Shown one piece after another: positions 9,919-20,438 of a stretch of DNA of 49,041 nucleotides. The DNA lies in contig NZ_JAIXIG010000030.1 in assembly GCF_020297365.1 (NCBI RefSeq), forward strand, positions 1 to 49,041, given 5' to 3'. Below the pieces are notes generated by a model that had not been told where the DNA came from, ran no database searches, and saw nothing but the letters and a program-made list of their open reading frames with translations. This stretch comes from Curtobacterium oceanosedimentum (lineage in GTDB: Bacteria; Actinomycetota; Actinomycetes; Actinomycetales; Microbacteriaceae). A program made the translations under genes and the position numbers. Position 1 is the stretch's first letter, and each line of letters starts with the position of its first letter.

Positions 9919-10962
9919 CTAGACCGCCGCGGCCACTCCGGCCGGCACGAGCCGCCCCTCGCCGTGCAGCCGCGCCACGACCTCGAGGGCCTGGTGCCGG
10001 TACCGCGCCTGGGCGGCCCCGGGCGAGACGATCACGCCGTCCGCCCCCGTCGACGCCACGAGCGCGTTGATCTTGTCGGCCACCTGGTCCGCGGTGCCGT
10101 AGGCCTGCCGCTCGGTGCGGGCGGCGATGAACCGACGCTCGAGGTCGGAGAACTCGTACGCCCGTGCCTCGTCCATCGACACCGGCTCGGGCTTGGCCCC
10201 CTGGCGCATCCGGATGAACGAGATCATGCCCGGGGCGCTCTGCTCGTCCACGACGGCCGGGTCCTCGTCGGTGACGACCTGCACGCCGATCAGCGCGTTC
10301 GGCGTCTGCCGGAAGCGCGACGGGCGGAACGAGTCGCGGTACAGCGCGAGCGCCGCCTCGGTGTTGTCGGACGCGAAGTGGTGCGCGAAGGCGAACGAGA
10401 CGCCGAGGGCACCCGCGACCTGCGCGCTGTAGCCGGAGGACCCGAGCAGCCAGAACTCGGGCACGTCGCCGTACCCGGGCACCGCCTGGATGCGCGACAG
10501 CGGGTTCGCGGGGTCCATGCCGGTGAAGAACCCGATCAGGTCGGACAGGCGCTCCGGGAAGTCGTCGACGTCCAGCCGGTCGGTGCGACGCAGGGCCATC
10601 GCCGTGGCGCCGTCCGTGCCGGGCGCACGCCCGAGCCCGAGGTCGACGCGGTCGCCGTACAGCGCCCGCAGCGTGCCGAACTGCTCGGCGACGACGAGCG
10701 GCGCGTGGTTCGGCAGCATCACCCCGCCGGACCCGATGCGGATGGTCGAGGTGGCCGCGCCGACGGCGCTCAACAGCACGGCGGGTGCCGAAGACGTGAT
10801 GCCGGGCATGCCGTGGTGCTCGGCGACCCAGAAGCGCTCGTACCCGAGCTGCTCGGCGCGCACCGCCATGTCGATGGAGCCCTGCAGGGCCTCGGTGTTG
10901 GTCTGGCCGTACTCGCGGGTCGCCAGGTCGAGGACGGAGAGGTGCAGGGTGTCGTCGGTCAT
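9919..10962 (-). CDS. LLM-class flavin-dependent oxidoreductase (luciferase-like, MsnO8/YhbW type)
   Basis: At 347 aa it has the luciferase-like (beta/alpha)8 barrel signature: LSVLDLATREYGQTNTEAL at the N-terminus, RFWVAEHHGMPGITSSAPA, IRIGSGGVMLPNHAPLVVAEQFG, DRVDLGLGRAPGTDG and FWLLGSSGYSAQVAG. Such proteins use reduced flavin and O2 to oxidise small molecules. The MsnO8 subgroup is common and mostly of unknown substrate. The ATG at 10960-10962 begins the conserved region; the open frame further upstream is Arg/Pro-rich and not protein-like. It is separated from tdk by 362 bp, so it is probably its own unit. Confidence 0.92.
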   Translation of the reverse strand: MTDDTLHLSVLDLATREYGQTNTEALQGSIDMAVRAEQLGYERFWVAEHHGMPGITSSAPAVLLSAVGAATSTIRIGSGGVMLPNHAPLVVAEQFGTLRALYGDRVDLGLGRAPGTDGATAMALRRTDRLDVDDFPERLSDLIGFFTGMDPANPLSRIQAVPGYGDVPEFWLLGSSGYSAQVAGALGVSFAFAHHFASDNTEAALALYRDSFRPSRFRQTPNALIGVQVVTDEDPAVVDEQSAPGMISFIRMRQGAKPEPVSMDEARAYEFSDLERRFIAARTERQAYGTADQVADKINALVASTGADGVIVSPGAAQARYRHQALEVVARLHGEGRLVPAGVAAAV

Positions 10963-11324
10963 GTGGGCACCAACCCGTGCGTGCCGCCGCACATTCCGGC
11001 GGAGACCGGTCACGACGTGCCGTCGCCCGGTCGGCGGGCGGTCGCCGGGCGTCGCCCGACGACCGGGGGGGCGACGGTTCGCGACCACTCGGCGGAGGCG
11101 CGTGGCGCGCCCTGGAACGACGGCGCGGCGGCCGGGAGGCGCGGGGCGGGGCCGTGCCGCGCCTCCCGGCCGCTGTCCGGTCACGTCTCGGGCGCGCACG
11201 GTCACGACGTGCCGTGCGCACCTCGCGGACCGGTCACGCCCGGTCGCCCGACGGGCGCACCGACGACGGAACGCGACCGCTCGCCGGACCCGGGCGGGGT
11301 GTCGTGACCGGCCGACCCGACCGC
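10963..11324. repeat. Intergenic region with a 17-bp direct repeat
   Basis: This 362-bp gap between the monooxygenase and tdk has no credible gene. CGGTCACGACGTGCCGT occurs exactly at 11007-11023 and 11199-11215, flanking the hairpin at 11128-11173. The repeat holds the dyad CACGACGTG and lies upstream of the monooxygenase start, so it could be an operator or remnant of a small repeat. Confidence 0.5.
11128..11173 (-). terminator. GGGAGGC-type hairpin downstream of tdk
   Basis: A 17-bp perfect stem (11128-11144 with 11157-11173) with a 12-nt loop has the shared GGGAGGC/GCCTCCC core. It lies about 150 nt after the tdk stop. Confidence 0.6.
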
Positions 11325-11951
11325 TCAGGCGCCGTCGAGGCGTCCGCCGGACTCCGTCAGGTAGCAGTTGGCACAGAGCGACTCGTACGCGACGTCGACG
11401 CCGTCGATCGCGACCTGCGACCCGTCGAAGACGAACCGGCCGTCGACGGTCCGGGCGTTGAACACGGCCTTGCGACCGCAGCGGCAGATGGTCTTGAGCT
11501 CCTCGAGGGAGTGCGCGACCTCGAGCAGGCGGGCGCTGCCGGGGAACGCCTCGGTGCGGAAGTCGGTGCGGATGCCGTAGGTGATGACCGGGATCTCGTC
11601 GAGCACCGCGATCCGCAGCAGGTCGTCGACCTGGCGCGGGGCGAGGAACTGCGCCTCGTCGACGAGCACGCAGCTGACCGGACGCACCATGCCGTCCAGG
11701 CGGTCCGACTCCGGGTCGACGGCGCCCGCGGCGGTGACGGCCTGGCGGACGTCCGCGTCGGGGCCGAACACGATGTCGACGGTGCGCGTGACCCCGAGCC
11801 GCGAGACGATCTCACGGTCGCCCTTGGTGTCGATCGCCGGCTTGGCGAGGAGCACCCGGTGCCCACGCTCCTCGTAGTTGTACGCCGCCTGCAGGAGTCC
11901 GGTGCTCTTCCCGCTGTTCATCGCGCCGTAGCGGAAGTAGAGCTTCGCCAC
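11325..11951 (-). CDS. tdk: Thymidine kinase
   Basis: This 208-residue type II thymidine kinase phosphorylates thymidine to dTMP for salvage. It has the P-loop GAMNSGKST (residues 9-17), the Walker B-like VLVDEAQFL, the lasso-region YGIRTDF and cysteine pairs CRC and CANC for the structural zinc. The GTG at 11949-11951 shares one base with the TAG stop of the regulator gene upstream, so it is the last gene of an overlapping operon with a two-component system. That partnership is unusual for a salvage enzyme; it may merely be read-through expression. Confidence 0.95.
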   Translation of the reverse strand: MAKLYFRYGAMNSGKSTGLLQAAYNYEERGHRVLLAKPAIDTKGDREIVSRLGVTRTVDIVFGPDADVRQAVTAAGAVDPESDRLDGMVRPVSCVLVDEAQFLAPRQVDDLLRIAVLDEIPVITYGIRTDFRTEAFPGSARLLEVAHSLEELKTICRCGRKAVFNARTVDGRFVFDGSQVAIDGVDVAYESLCANCYLTESGGRLDGA

Positions 11952-12652
11952 TACGCGAGGAACCCGTCCTCGGCGGCCCGACGGATGAGGTCGGACTTCT
12001 TCGAGGCGGGTCGACCGACCTTGCTGTACTTCTCGCGCACCCGACGCAGGTAGGTCTTGGCGGTCTCGTACTGCACGTTCATCTGCGCGGCGACCTCGTT
12101 CGTCGAGTAGCCCGACACGTACAGGCGCAGCGCTTCCTCTTCGCCGGCGCTGAGCTTGGGCCGCTGGTGGGCGGCCGCCCCGGTCGGCAGCGGTCGCCAC
12201 TCCCGCGGCTGCGGGGTCTCGCGGGCGACGCCCATGATCTCGCGAGCGACGTCCATGACCTCGCGCATCGGGAGCGACTTCGACAGGAACGCCGCAGCTC
12301 CGGCGGCCAGGGCACGGTCGCGGGACTCGCGGCTGTCGACGCTCGACAGGACGATCACCTTGGCGCCGGCAGCACGGCAGGTGCGCACGCGGGCCTCGAT
12401 CGAGACCGGCTCCTTGAGCTGGAAGTCGAGGAACACCAGGTCGGTCGGGAAGCTGTCGCTGTGCACCATCTCGAGCCAGGTGTGCGCGGTCAGGGCGAGG
12501 TCGAAGTCGAATGCGTTGACGGCGATCCAGCTCGACAGGCTGTCCAGCAGCACCTCGTGGTCGTCGAGGATGGCCAGCCGCACACGTCGTGCTCCCGGGT
12601 TCGGGACGGCCGGGAGCCCCTCCGAGAGCCGGTTGGGGTCAGTGCTGGTCAT
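11951..12652 (-). CDS. LuxR/NarL-type response regulator of the membrane-kinase operon
   Basis: In this 233-residue regulator the first 20 residues are an extension, then the receiver domain begins with LAILDDHEV (Asp30, Asp31). The phospho-acceptor is Asp76 in LVFLDFQL, with VLSSVDSRE and Lys in FLSKSLP. The DNA-binding domain has LSAGEEEALRLYVSGYSTNE followed by VQYETAKTYLRRVREKYSK, a LuxR-like helix-turn-helix. The ATG lies 14 nt inside the 3' end of the preceding membrane-protein gene and has AAGG upstream. It is the cognate output of the kinase at 13802-15025. It may bind the GTACCCC elements at 1165 and 15087, but this is inference. Confidence 0.92.
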   Translation of the reverse strand: MTSTDPNRLSEGLPAVPNPGARRVRLAILDDHEVLLDSLSSWIAVNAFDFDLALTAHTWLEMVHSDSFPTDLVFLDFQLKEPVSIEARVRTCRAAGAKVIVLSSVDSRESRDRALAAGAAAFLSKSLPMREVMDVAREIMGVARETPQPREWRPLPTGAAAHQRPKLSAGEEEALRLYVSGYSTNEVAAQMNVQYETAKTYLRRVREKYSKVGRPASKKSDLIRRAAEDGFLA

Positions 12653-13805
12653 ACGAGAACCTTAGTGCGAGGGCGGACGGACGGACCGAGACGTCGAGGT
12701 CGGGGAACGTCACACGGAGGACGGCGAGGTAGGGGTCGAACGTGCGGTGGATGCCGATGTCGGAGTCGGCGACGACGAGGTCGAGCGCGACGACCACGCC
12801 GGCCGATCCGTCGTCTGCGCGGCGCACCGTCGCCCGGAACCCGGCCGGGTCGACGGTGACGGCACGGAACGCCGCGCGGACGAAGGTGCGCACGACGGTC
12901 CGCTGGTCGGTGTCGAGCGTCGCGATGAGTCCGTCGGGGTCGTCGACCACGGCGGCGGCACCGCCTTCGACCCGGACGGCGTACTCGAACCAGGTGCGGT
13001 CGGCGTCGGCGACCATGGACCGACGGATGCCGTCGGCGATCTCGCGGGCTCGCTCGCGGTCGGCGTCCGTGATGCCGTCGCGGGTGCGCAGCTCGGCGAA
13101 GAACGGTGCGACGTCGCGGGACAGGATCGTCGATCGGTCCTGCTGCACGCTCGCCGCGATGCCGTCGCGTTCGGCCCGCGCCACCGAGTAGGAGCCGGCG
13201 CGGATCTGCACGCGTTCCGCCAGGCCGGCGAACGTGCGGGCGAAGACCGCCGACGCCGCGGTGAGCACCAGGGTGGGTGCCGCGGCCAGGAAGGCGGCGA
13301 CCGCGACGGGGACCTCGTGGGGGAAGACCGCGGCCCCGATGCCCCACGTCACGGCGTTCACCACGGCGAGCACCACACCACCGACGGCCAGGTCGGTCCA
13401 CGGGCGGTACGGCGCGACCATCACGATGCCGGTCGCCGTGATGAGCGACATGAAGTCGTTCAGGGCGCTGCGGTCCGGGCCCCACTGCGCGGCGACGCTC
13501 GTCATGGAGGCCAGGCCGAGCAGCCCGACGTGCGCGATGTACGCCCAGCGCGGGAACGGTGCACGGAAGGGGCTCGACGCGACGAAGACGACGGCGGCCG
13601 ACGCGGCGACGAGCAGCACGGTCAGGGCGCTCAGCGTGGCGCTCCCCTCGACGTCGCGGTCGAACACCGACACGAGGAGCGCCCACACGATCCCGGCGGC
13701 GCCGAGCACGACGGCGAGCGGCCGGGAGCCCATGGCGCCGAGGGGGTCGTACTGCTGGGCGGTCCGGCGGACCTCGGGCGCCCGACGGCCGCGCACCGCC
13801 CTCAC
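12639..13805 (-). CDS. Six-TM membrane protein, apparent degenerate histidine kinase
   Basis: This 388-residue protein has about six hydrophobic helices in the first 190 residues (from LAVVLGAAGIVWALLVSVF to VAVAAFLAAAPTLVLTAAS) and a cytoplasmic C-terminal half. The soluble part has kinase-like spacing: a helical segment DRSTILSRDVAPFFAEL where the H-box should be, and VVRTFVRAAFRAVTV where the ATPase N-box helix should be. It lacks the phospho-histidine, the N-box Asn and the DxGxG motif. It starts at GTG 13805 overlapping the TGA of the active kinase upstream (GTGA) and overlaps the regulator by 14 nt. The likely role is a partner or modulator of the kinase. I know no family name. Confidence 0.8.
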   Translation of the reverse strand: MRAVRGRRAPEVRRTAQQYDPLGAMGSRPLAVVLGAAGIVWALLVSVFDRDVEGSATLSALTVLLVAASAAVVFVASSPFRAPFPRWAYIAHVGLLGLASMTSVAAQWGPDRSALNDFMSLITATGIVMVAPYRPWTDLAVGGVVLAVVNAVTWGIGAAVFPHEVPVAVAAFLAAAPTLVLTAASAVFARTFAGLAERVQIRAGSYSVARAERDGIAASVQQDRSTILSRDVAPFFAELRTRDGITDADRERAREIADGIRRSMVADADRTWFEYAVRVEGGAAAVVDDPDGLIATLDTDQRTVVRTFVRAAFRAVTVDPAGFRATVRRADDGSAGVVVALDLVVADSDIGIHRTFDPYLAVLRVTFPDLDVSVRPSALALRFSYDQH

Positions 13806-15025
13806 CGCCCGGCTCCCTGGCCGTCGCCGCTCCCGACCGGCACGGTGACCGCGCCGGTGACGGGTCCGTACGGGACGGTCATCATGACGCTGGTACCGGA
13901 ACCCGGCGACGACCAGATCTGCACCTCGCCGCCGACCCGACCGATGCGGTCACGGACGGATCCGCGGAGCCCCATCCGGTCCGCCCCGGTGGCGTCCTCG
14001 TCGAATCCGCGGCCGTCGTCCACGACCATCACCGTGCACGAGGCGCTGTCGTCGAACACGCTGACCTCGGCGGCGTCGGTGCCGGCGTGCTTCCGGACGT
14101 TCGCCAGGCACTGCCCGACGGCGCGGACGAGCGCGGCGAGGGCTCGCTGGTCGAGTCGTTCGAGGGTCGAGGTGTCGCCGGAGACGGTGACGTCGAGCCC
14201 GAGTGCGCGGTGCTCGTCGACCATGGCGTCGAAGACCGCTGCCCCGGCGCCCGGCTGCGGTCGCACCACGGGAGCGAGCCACCCCTTGCCGGTGAGGACC
14301 GCGACGTCGGCGTCGACGGTCTCGGCCAGGTGCGGGTCCATCGGGCCGTCGGGTGCGACGGCGATCGCGCCGAGGTGGTTCAGGACGGTGTCGTGCAGGA
14401 TCGCGGCGGCCTCGGCCTCGACCCCGGCGCGGTACGCCGAGACGTGCTCCTCGCGCGCCGACCGCAGGAGCTCCGGCTGCACCTGCTCGGAGCGCGTGGT
14501 GCTCCGGCTCGTGGCGAGCACGAGCGCCACCACGAAGCCGAGGGTGACCCAGGCGAGCACGAGCGGCCGCAGGGTCGCACCGGCCTGCTCGATCGCGATC
14601 CAGGTGGCAGCCCGGCCGACCACGAAGCCGACGAACGACCACAGGGCGACCCCGCGCGGCGCGGCACCGGCCCCGCCGACCAGGATGAGCGGGATCACGA
14701 CCAGGGACAGCAGGTACGACGTCACCCAACCGGTCGGCACCTGCTCCTGCACCCCGAGGGCGAACCACCAGGCACACACGCCGCCGACCACCAGGAACGC
14801 GCCGGCCGACCGCGAGGTACCGAACTGCACGTGCACGCCGACCATCGCCAGCATCGGCAGGAGGGCCAGCACGGCGGGCAGGACCTGCACCTCCGGCTCG
14901 GACAGCCGGTAGAGCACCAGGGCGATCCCCGCGGCGACGATCGACCCGATGGCACCGGCGTGGAACGCACGCACCGTCGACCACGCGTTCACGCGCGGCG
15001 CGAGGTGCGTGGGGATGCCGAGCAC
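13802..15025 (-). CDS. Six-TM sensor histidine kinase
   Basis: About six membrane helices occupy residues 20-175 of this 407-residue protein. The dimerisation/phosphotransfer motif is EAAAILHDTVLNHLGA (His about 211), the LHDTVL form common in actinobacterial NarL-system kinases. The ATPase domain has CLANVRKHAGTDAAEV (N box), VDDGRGFD, RMGLRGSVRDRIGRVGG and SPGSGT. I start it at GTG 15025, which has AAGGA 8 nt upstream; a GTG at 15073 in the same frame lacks a binding site. It overlaps the next gene by 4 nt. It is the first gene of a kinase / kinase-like / regulator / tdk operon. Confidence 0.92.
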   Translation of the reverse strand: MLGIPTHLAPRVNAWSTVRAFHAGAIGSIVAAGIALVLYRLSEPEVQVLPAVLALLPMLAMVGVHVQFGTSRSAGAFLVVGGVCAWWFALGVQEQVPTGWVTSYLLSLVVIPLILVGGAGAAPRGVALWSFVGFVVGRAATWIAIEQAGATLRPLVLAWVTLGFVVALVLATSRSTTRSEQVQPELLRSAREEHVSAYRAGVEAEAAAILHDTVLNHLGAIAVAPDGPMDPHLAETVDADVAVLTGKGWLAPVVRPQPGAGAAVFDAMVDEHRALGLDVTVSGDTSTLERLDQRALAALVRAVGQCLANVRKHAGTDAAEVSVFDDSASCTVMVVDDGRGFDEDATGADRMGLRGSVRDRIGRVGGEVQIWSSPGSGTSVMMTVPYGPVTGAVTVPVGSGDGQGAGR

Positions 15026-15086
15026 GAGGTGGATCCTTCCGGGTGGCGTTGGCGCCGTCCACGATCCAACCACCGCGGCGGCGACC

Positions 15087-15130
15087 GTGTACCCCGAAAG
15101 CAGGGACTCTCGGCGACTGGCTCGATGATA
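15087..15130 (-). promoter_or_regulatory. Promoter/leader of the kinase operon with GTGTACCCCGAAA element
   Basis: In minus-strand reading a TATCAT box (15125-15130) could be the -10, which would place the 13-mer (15087-15099) in the leader 62 nt before the GTG start. The identical 13-mer occurs upstream of the tad ATPase. It may be an autoregulatory site, or itself part of a -10 (TACACG). Confidence 0.4.
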
Positions 15131-15178
15131 GTCGCCCGCGCCGGGGGCCTGCTGTCCCCCGAAGACGGACCGCCGTGG

Positions 15179-16285
15179 TCAGAACAGCGTCTGCGCCGCC
15201 ACCGGGCGGAGGAGCCGGCGGTCGAACCCCGGATCGGCGCGTTTGAGCGGGGAGACCGTCGGCACGGACTGCTCCTGCGGGAGCGCCCGCGGCTCCGAGA
15301 ACCCCATCGACCCGGTGGCCGGGTCGACGCGGCCGAGGCCGACCCCGTGCGCGGCCAGGATCGGACGGATGCGCTCGGTCAACCAGCGCCGGTAGTCCTT
15401 CGGCGCGTACGTGTTGTCGAGGTACATCGCCCGGTAACGCTGCACCAGGTCCGGGTACTCGCGACCGAGCCACTCGAACCACCACGGCTTGACGCCCGGC
15501 CGCAGGTGCAGCGCCGAGTACGTGATGCTCGTCGCGCCGGCCGCGGTGGCCCGCCCGACCGCATCGTCGAGGTGCGCCGTCGTGTCGGTGATGTACGGCA
15601 GGACGGGCATCAGGAAGACCGTGCAGTCCAGCCCGGCGTCGCGGATGGCCCGCACGGTGGCGAGCCGCGCGGCCGTCGTCGGTGTCCCCGCCTCGACGGA
15701 CTGCTGCAGGCCGTCGTCGTACACGGCGATCGACATCGCCAGGTCGACCGGCACGACCTTCGCCGCCTCGACCAGCAGGGGCAGGTCACGACGGAGCAGC
15801 GTGCCCTTCGTCAGGATGCTGAAGGGCGTGCGCGACTCGGCCAGCGCCTCGATCACGCCGGGCATCAGCCGGTACCGACCCTCGGCCCGCTGGTACGGGT
15901 CGGTGTTCGTGCCGAGCGCGACCGGGTGGCGGTCCCACGTGGGCTTGCCGAGCTCGCGGCGCAGGACCTCGGCGACGTTCGTCTTCACCACGATCTGCTG
16001 GTCGAAGTCTGCGCCGCCGTCGAACTCCAGGTAGGTGTGCGTCGGCCGGGCGAAGCAGTACACGCAGGCGTGGCTGCAGCCCCGGTACGGGTTGATCGTC
16101 CACCCGTAGGTGCCGGAGCCGTCGGCGCTGGGGACCCGGTTCAGGGCGCTCTTGGCCAGGACCTCGTGGAACGTCACCCCGGCGAACTCCGGCGTCGTCA
16201 CGCTCCGCACGAAGCCGCTGTTCGACTCCATGCCCGGGAGCGCGTCGTCCTGTGACGCGTCGATCGCCTGTCCACTCCACCGCAT
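15179..16285 (-). CDS. Rv2578c-family radical SAM protein, LexA-regulated
   Basis: This 368-residue protein has the radical SAM cysteine motif CSHACVYC (Cys70, Cys74, Cys77) following TYGWTINPYRG, then HTYLEFDGG, LGTNTDPYQRAE, SILTKGTLLRRD and LMPVLPYITD, the hallmarks of the Rv2578c / SplB-like subgroup. The Fe4S4 cluster would cleave SAM; the family substrate is not established, but kinship with spore photoproduct lyase suggests DNA damage. The ATG at 16285 is chosen because the alternative ATG at 16303 lies inside a perfect LexA box. No partner gene is adjacent. In mycobacteria Rv2578c is, as I recall, in the SOS regulon, which fits. Confidence 0.92.
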   Translation of the reverse strand: MRWSGQAIDASQDDALPGMESNSGFVRSVTTPEFAGVTFHEVLAKSALNRVPSADGSGTYGWTINPYRGCSHACVYCFARPTHTYLEFDGGADFDQQIVVKTNVAEVLRRELGKPTWDRHPVALGTNTDPYQRAEGRYRLMPGVIEALAESRTPFSILTKGTLLRRDLPLLVEAAKVVPVDLAMSIAVYDDGLQQSVEAGTPTTAARLATVRAIRDAGLDCTVFLMPVLPYITDTTAHLDDAVGRATAAGATSITYSALHLRPGVKPWWFEWLGREYPDLVQRYRAMYLDNTYAPKDYRRWLTERIRPILAAHGVGLGRVDPATGSMGFSEPRALPQEQSVPTVSPLKRADPGFDRRLLRPVAAQTLF

Positions 16286-16292
16286 GCCGTCA

Positions 16293-16310
16293 TTCGAACA
16301 CATGTTCGAA
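16293..16310 (-). promoter_or_regulatory. LexA (SOS) box
   Basis: TTCGAACACATGTTCGAA matches the actinobacterial LexA consensus TCGAAC-N4-GTTCGA perfectly and extends one base on each side. It lies 8 nt upstream of the radical SAM start codon, so LexA would block initiation. Confidence 0.88.
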
Positions 16311-16343
16311 CGGGCCGCAAGCCGTGACCGGTCGTGGCGGCCG

Positions 16344-17831
16344 TCAGTGGTGCAACCCGAGCACCTTCGCCGTGCGCTCGAGCGTGGCGTCCGCCAGGGC
16401 CGCGTCGTCGCCGAGGTCCTGCCCGTAGGTGGGGACCATCGCGCGGACGTCGTCCTGCCAGCCGTCCCAGCGGTCCGGGAAGCACCGGCGCAGCAGGCCG
16501 AGCATGATCGGCACGGCCGTCGACGCTCCGGGCGACGCGCCGAGCAGCCCGGCGATCGACCCGTCGGCCGAGGTGATGACCTCGGTGCCGAACTGCAGCA
16601 CGCCGCCCTTGTCCTTGTCCGGCTTGATCACCTGGACGCGCTGCCCGGCGGTGATGCGGTGCCAGTGCTCCGGCTGCGCGCTCGGCATGAAGTCGCGAAG
16701 CGCGTCGAACTTGGTGCGCTTCGAGGCGAGCAGCTGCCCCACCAGGTACCGCACCAGGTCGAAGTTCGAGAACGCGACACTCAGCATCGGCCGCAGGTTG
16801 TGCGGCCGGATCGACCGGAACAGGTCGAGCAGCGAGCCCTGCTTGAGGAACTTCGGGCTGAACCCGGCGTACGGCCCGAACATGAGCGAGGCACTGCCGT
16901 CGACGATGCGGGTGTCGAGGTGCGGCACCGACATCGGCGGGGCACCGACGCTCGCCTTGCCGTACACCTTGGCCGCGTGCTTCTGCACCACCTCGGGGTC
17001 GTCAGTGCGCAGGAACTCCCCCGAGACCGGGAAGCCTCCGTAGCCGCGGATCTCCGGGATGCCGGACTTCTGCAGCAGGTGCAGTGCCCCGCCGCCGGCG
17101 CCGACGAAGACGAACTTCGCGGCGATCCGCTGCGTGGAGCGACCGATCTCGTTGCGGACGTCCAGGACCCACCCCTCGGACACCTTGGACCGGCTGAGCT
17201 TCGTGACCTGGTGCGAGGGCTCGAACTCGACCCCGTCGATCTCGAGCTGGTCGAACAGCTGCCGGGTGAGCGAGCCGAAGTCGACGTCCGAACCGGCCGC
17301 CGAGTACGTCGCGGCGATCGGCTGGTCCTTCTTGCGGCCGGGGATGAGCGCGGGGGCCCACTTCCGGATCTGTTGCGGGTCGTCGGAGAACTCGATGCCG
17401 GCGAAGAGCGGGTGGTCGCGCATGGCTTCGTACCGGGCACGCATGTACGCGACGTTCGCCTCGCCCCAGACGAACGAGATGTGCGGCGTGGGGTTGATGA
17501 AGTTCGACGGCTCCGGCAGCACACCGGTCTCGACCAGGTGCGCCCAGAACTGGCGGGACACCTGGAACTGCTCGTTGACCGTGACGGCCTTCGCGATGTC
17601 GACGCGGCCGTCGGGCAGCTCGGGTGTGTAGTTCAACTCGCAGAGCGCTGAGTGACCGGTGCCGGCGTTGTTCCACGGGTTCGAGGACTCCTGCGCCACG
17701 GTGCCGAGCCGCTCGTACACCCGGATCTTCCAGCTCGGTTCGAGCCGATGGATGATCGCGCCGAGGGTGGCGCTCATGATGCCACCGCCGATCAGGACGA
17801 CGTCGATGGGGTCCACCTGCTTCTCTGCCAC
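16344..17831 (-). CDS. mqo: Malate:quinone oxidoreductase
   Basis: This 495-residue flavoenzyme oxidises malate to oxaloacetate at the membrane and passes electrons to menaquinone. The FAD-binding start DVVLIGGGIMSATLG is near the N-terminus, followed by SSNPWNNAGTGHSALCELNYTP in pieces typical of Mqo, VGAGGGALHLLQKSGIPE, GGFPVSGEFL, and the C-terminal GSIAGLLGASPGASTAVPIM. The start is GTG 17829-17831, 6 nt after a TAGGAT box, so the mRNA is probably leaderless. It replaces or complements a soluble malate dehydrogenase in the TCA cycle. It is flanked upstream by an asd terminator hairpin. Confidence 0.97.
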   Translation of the reverse strand: MAEKQVDPIDVVLIGGGIMSATLGAIIHRLEPSWKIRVYERLGTVAQESSNPWNNAGTGHSALCELNYTPELPDGRVDIAKAVTVNEQFQVSRQFWAHLVETGVLPEPSNFINPTPHISFVWGEANVAYMRARYEAMRDHPLFAGIEFSDDPQQIRKWAPALIPGRKKDQPIAATYSAAGSDVDFGSLTRQLFDQLEIDGVEFEPSHQVTKLSRSKVSEGWVLDVRNEIGRSTQRIAAKFVFVGAGGGALHLLQKSGIPEIRGYGGFPVSGEFLRTDDPEVVQKHAAKVYGKASVGAPPMSVPHLDTRIVDGSASLMFGPYAGFSPKFLKQGSLLDLFRSIRPHNLRPMLSVAFSNFDLVRYLVGQLLASKRTKFDALRDFMPSAQPEHWHRITAGQRVQVIKPDKDKGGVLQFGTEVITSADGSIAGLLGASPGASTAVPIMLGLLRRCFPDRWDGWQDDVRAMVPTYGQDLGDDAALADATLERTAKVLGLHH

Positions 17832-17837
17832 CCGTCG

Positions 17838-17843
17838 ATCCTA
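17838..17843 (-). promoter_or_regulatory. -10 box TAGGAT of leaderless mqo
   Basis: TAGGAT ends exactly 6 nt before the GTG start codon with no ribosome binding site, the usual geometry of actinobacterial leaderless genes. Confidence 0.6.
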
Positions 17844-17919
17844 CCGACGTCGGCCGACAGGCCGGTCGGCGGACGCTCCGTCGCCCGGCCGGCGGAGCAC
17901 GCGCAGCCGATGCGGGACG

Positions 17920-17959
17920 GACGGGAGGCCCGTGGCGGTGTCGCCACGGGCCTCCCGTC
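17920..17959 (-). terminator. GGGAGGC-type hairpin after asd
   Basis: A perfect 18-bp stem (17920-17937 with 17942-17959) with a 4-nt loop GTGT lies 20 nt after the asd stop and carries the shared GGGAGGC/GCCTCCC core. Confidence 0.75.
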
Positions 17960-17978
17960 TGCTGGTCGCGTCGCTGCG

Positions 17979-20322
<2,344 letters not shown>

Positions 20323-20438
20323 TGGCTGGTACTCCCGGGGACGGCGACACCGCGCGGTCACGCGGTGTCCCAATCGTAGAGGGTGTTCCGGGGATGTTGC
20401 GTGCGAGCGGCCCCGGACGCAAGGAAGCTGCGCGGCGC

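Noticed and set aside
10963..11205. N-terminal extension of the flavin monooxygenase to 428 residues
   Set aside because: The extra 81 residues are Arg/Pro low complexity and cover the intergenic repeats and hairpin; the luciferase fold starts at ATG 10962.
12747..16255. Long plus-strand open frames (721 and 898 codons) across the kinase operon and radical SAM gene
   Set aside because: These are shadows of the minus-strand kinase, pseudo-kinase and radical SAM genes, which have recognisable motifs and start-stop overlaps.
16286..16303. Upstream ATG at 16303 as start of the radical SAM protein
   Set aside because: The codon lies inside the LexA box, and the extra six residues are not conserved-looking; ATG 16285 is preferred.
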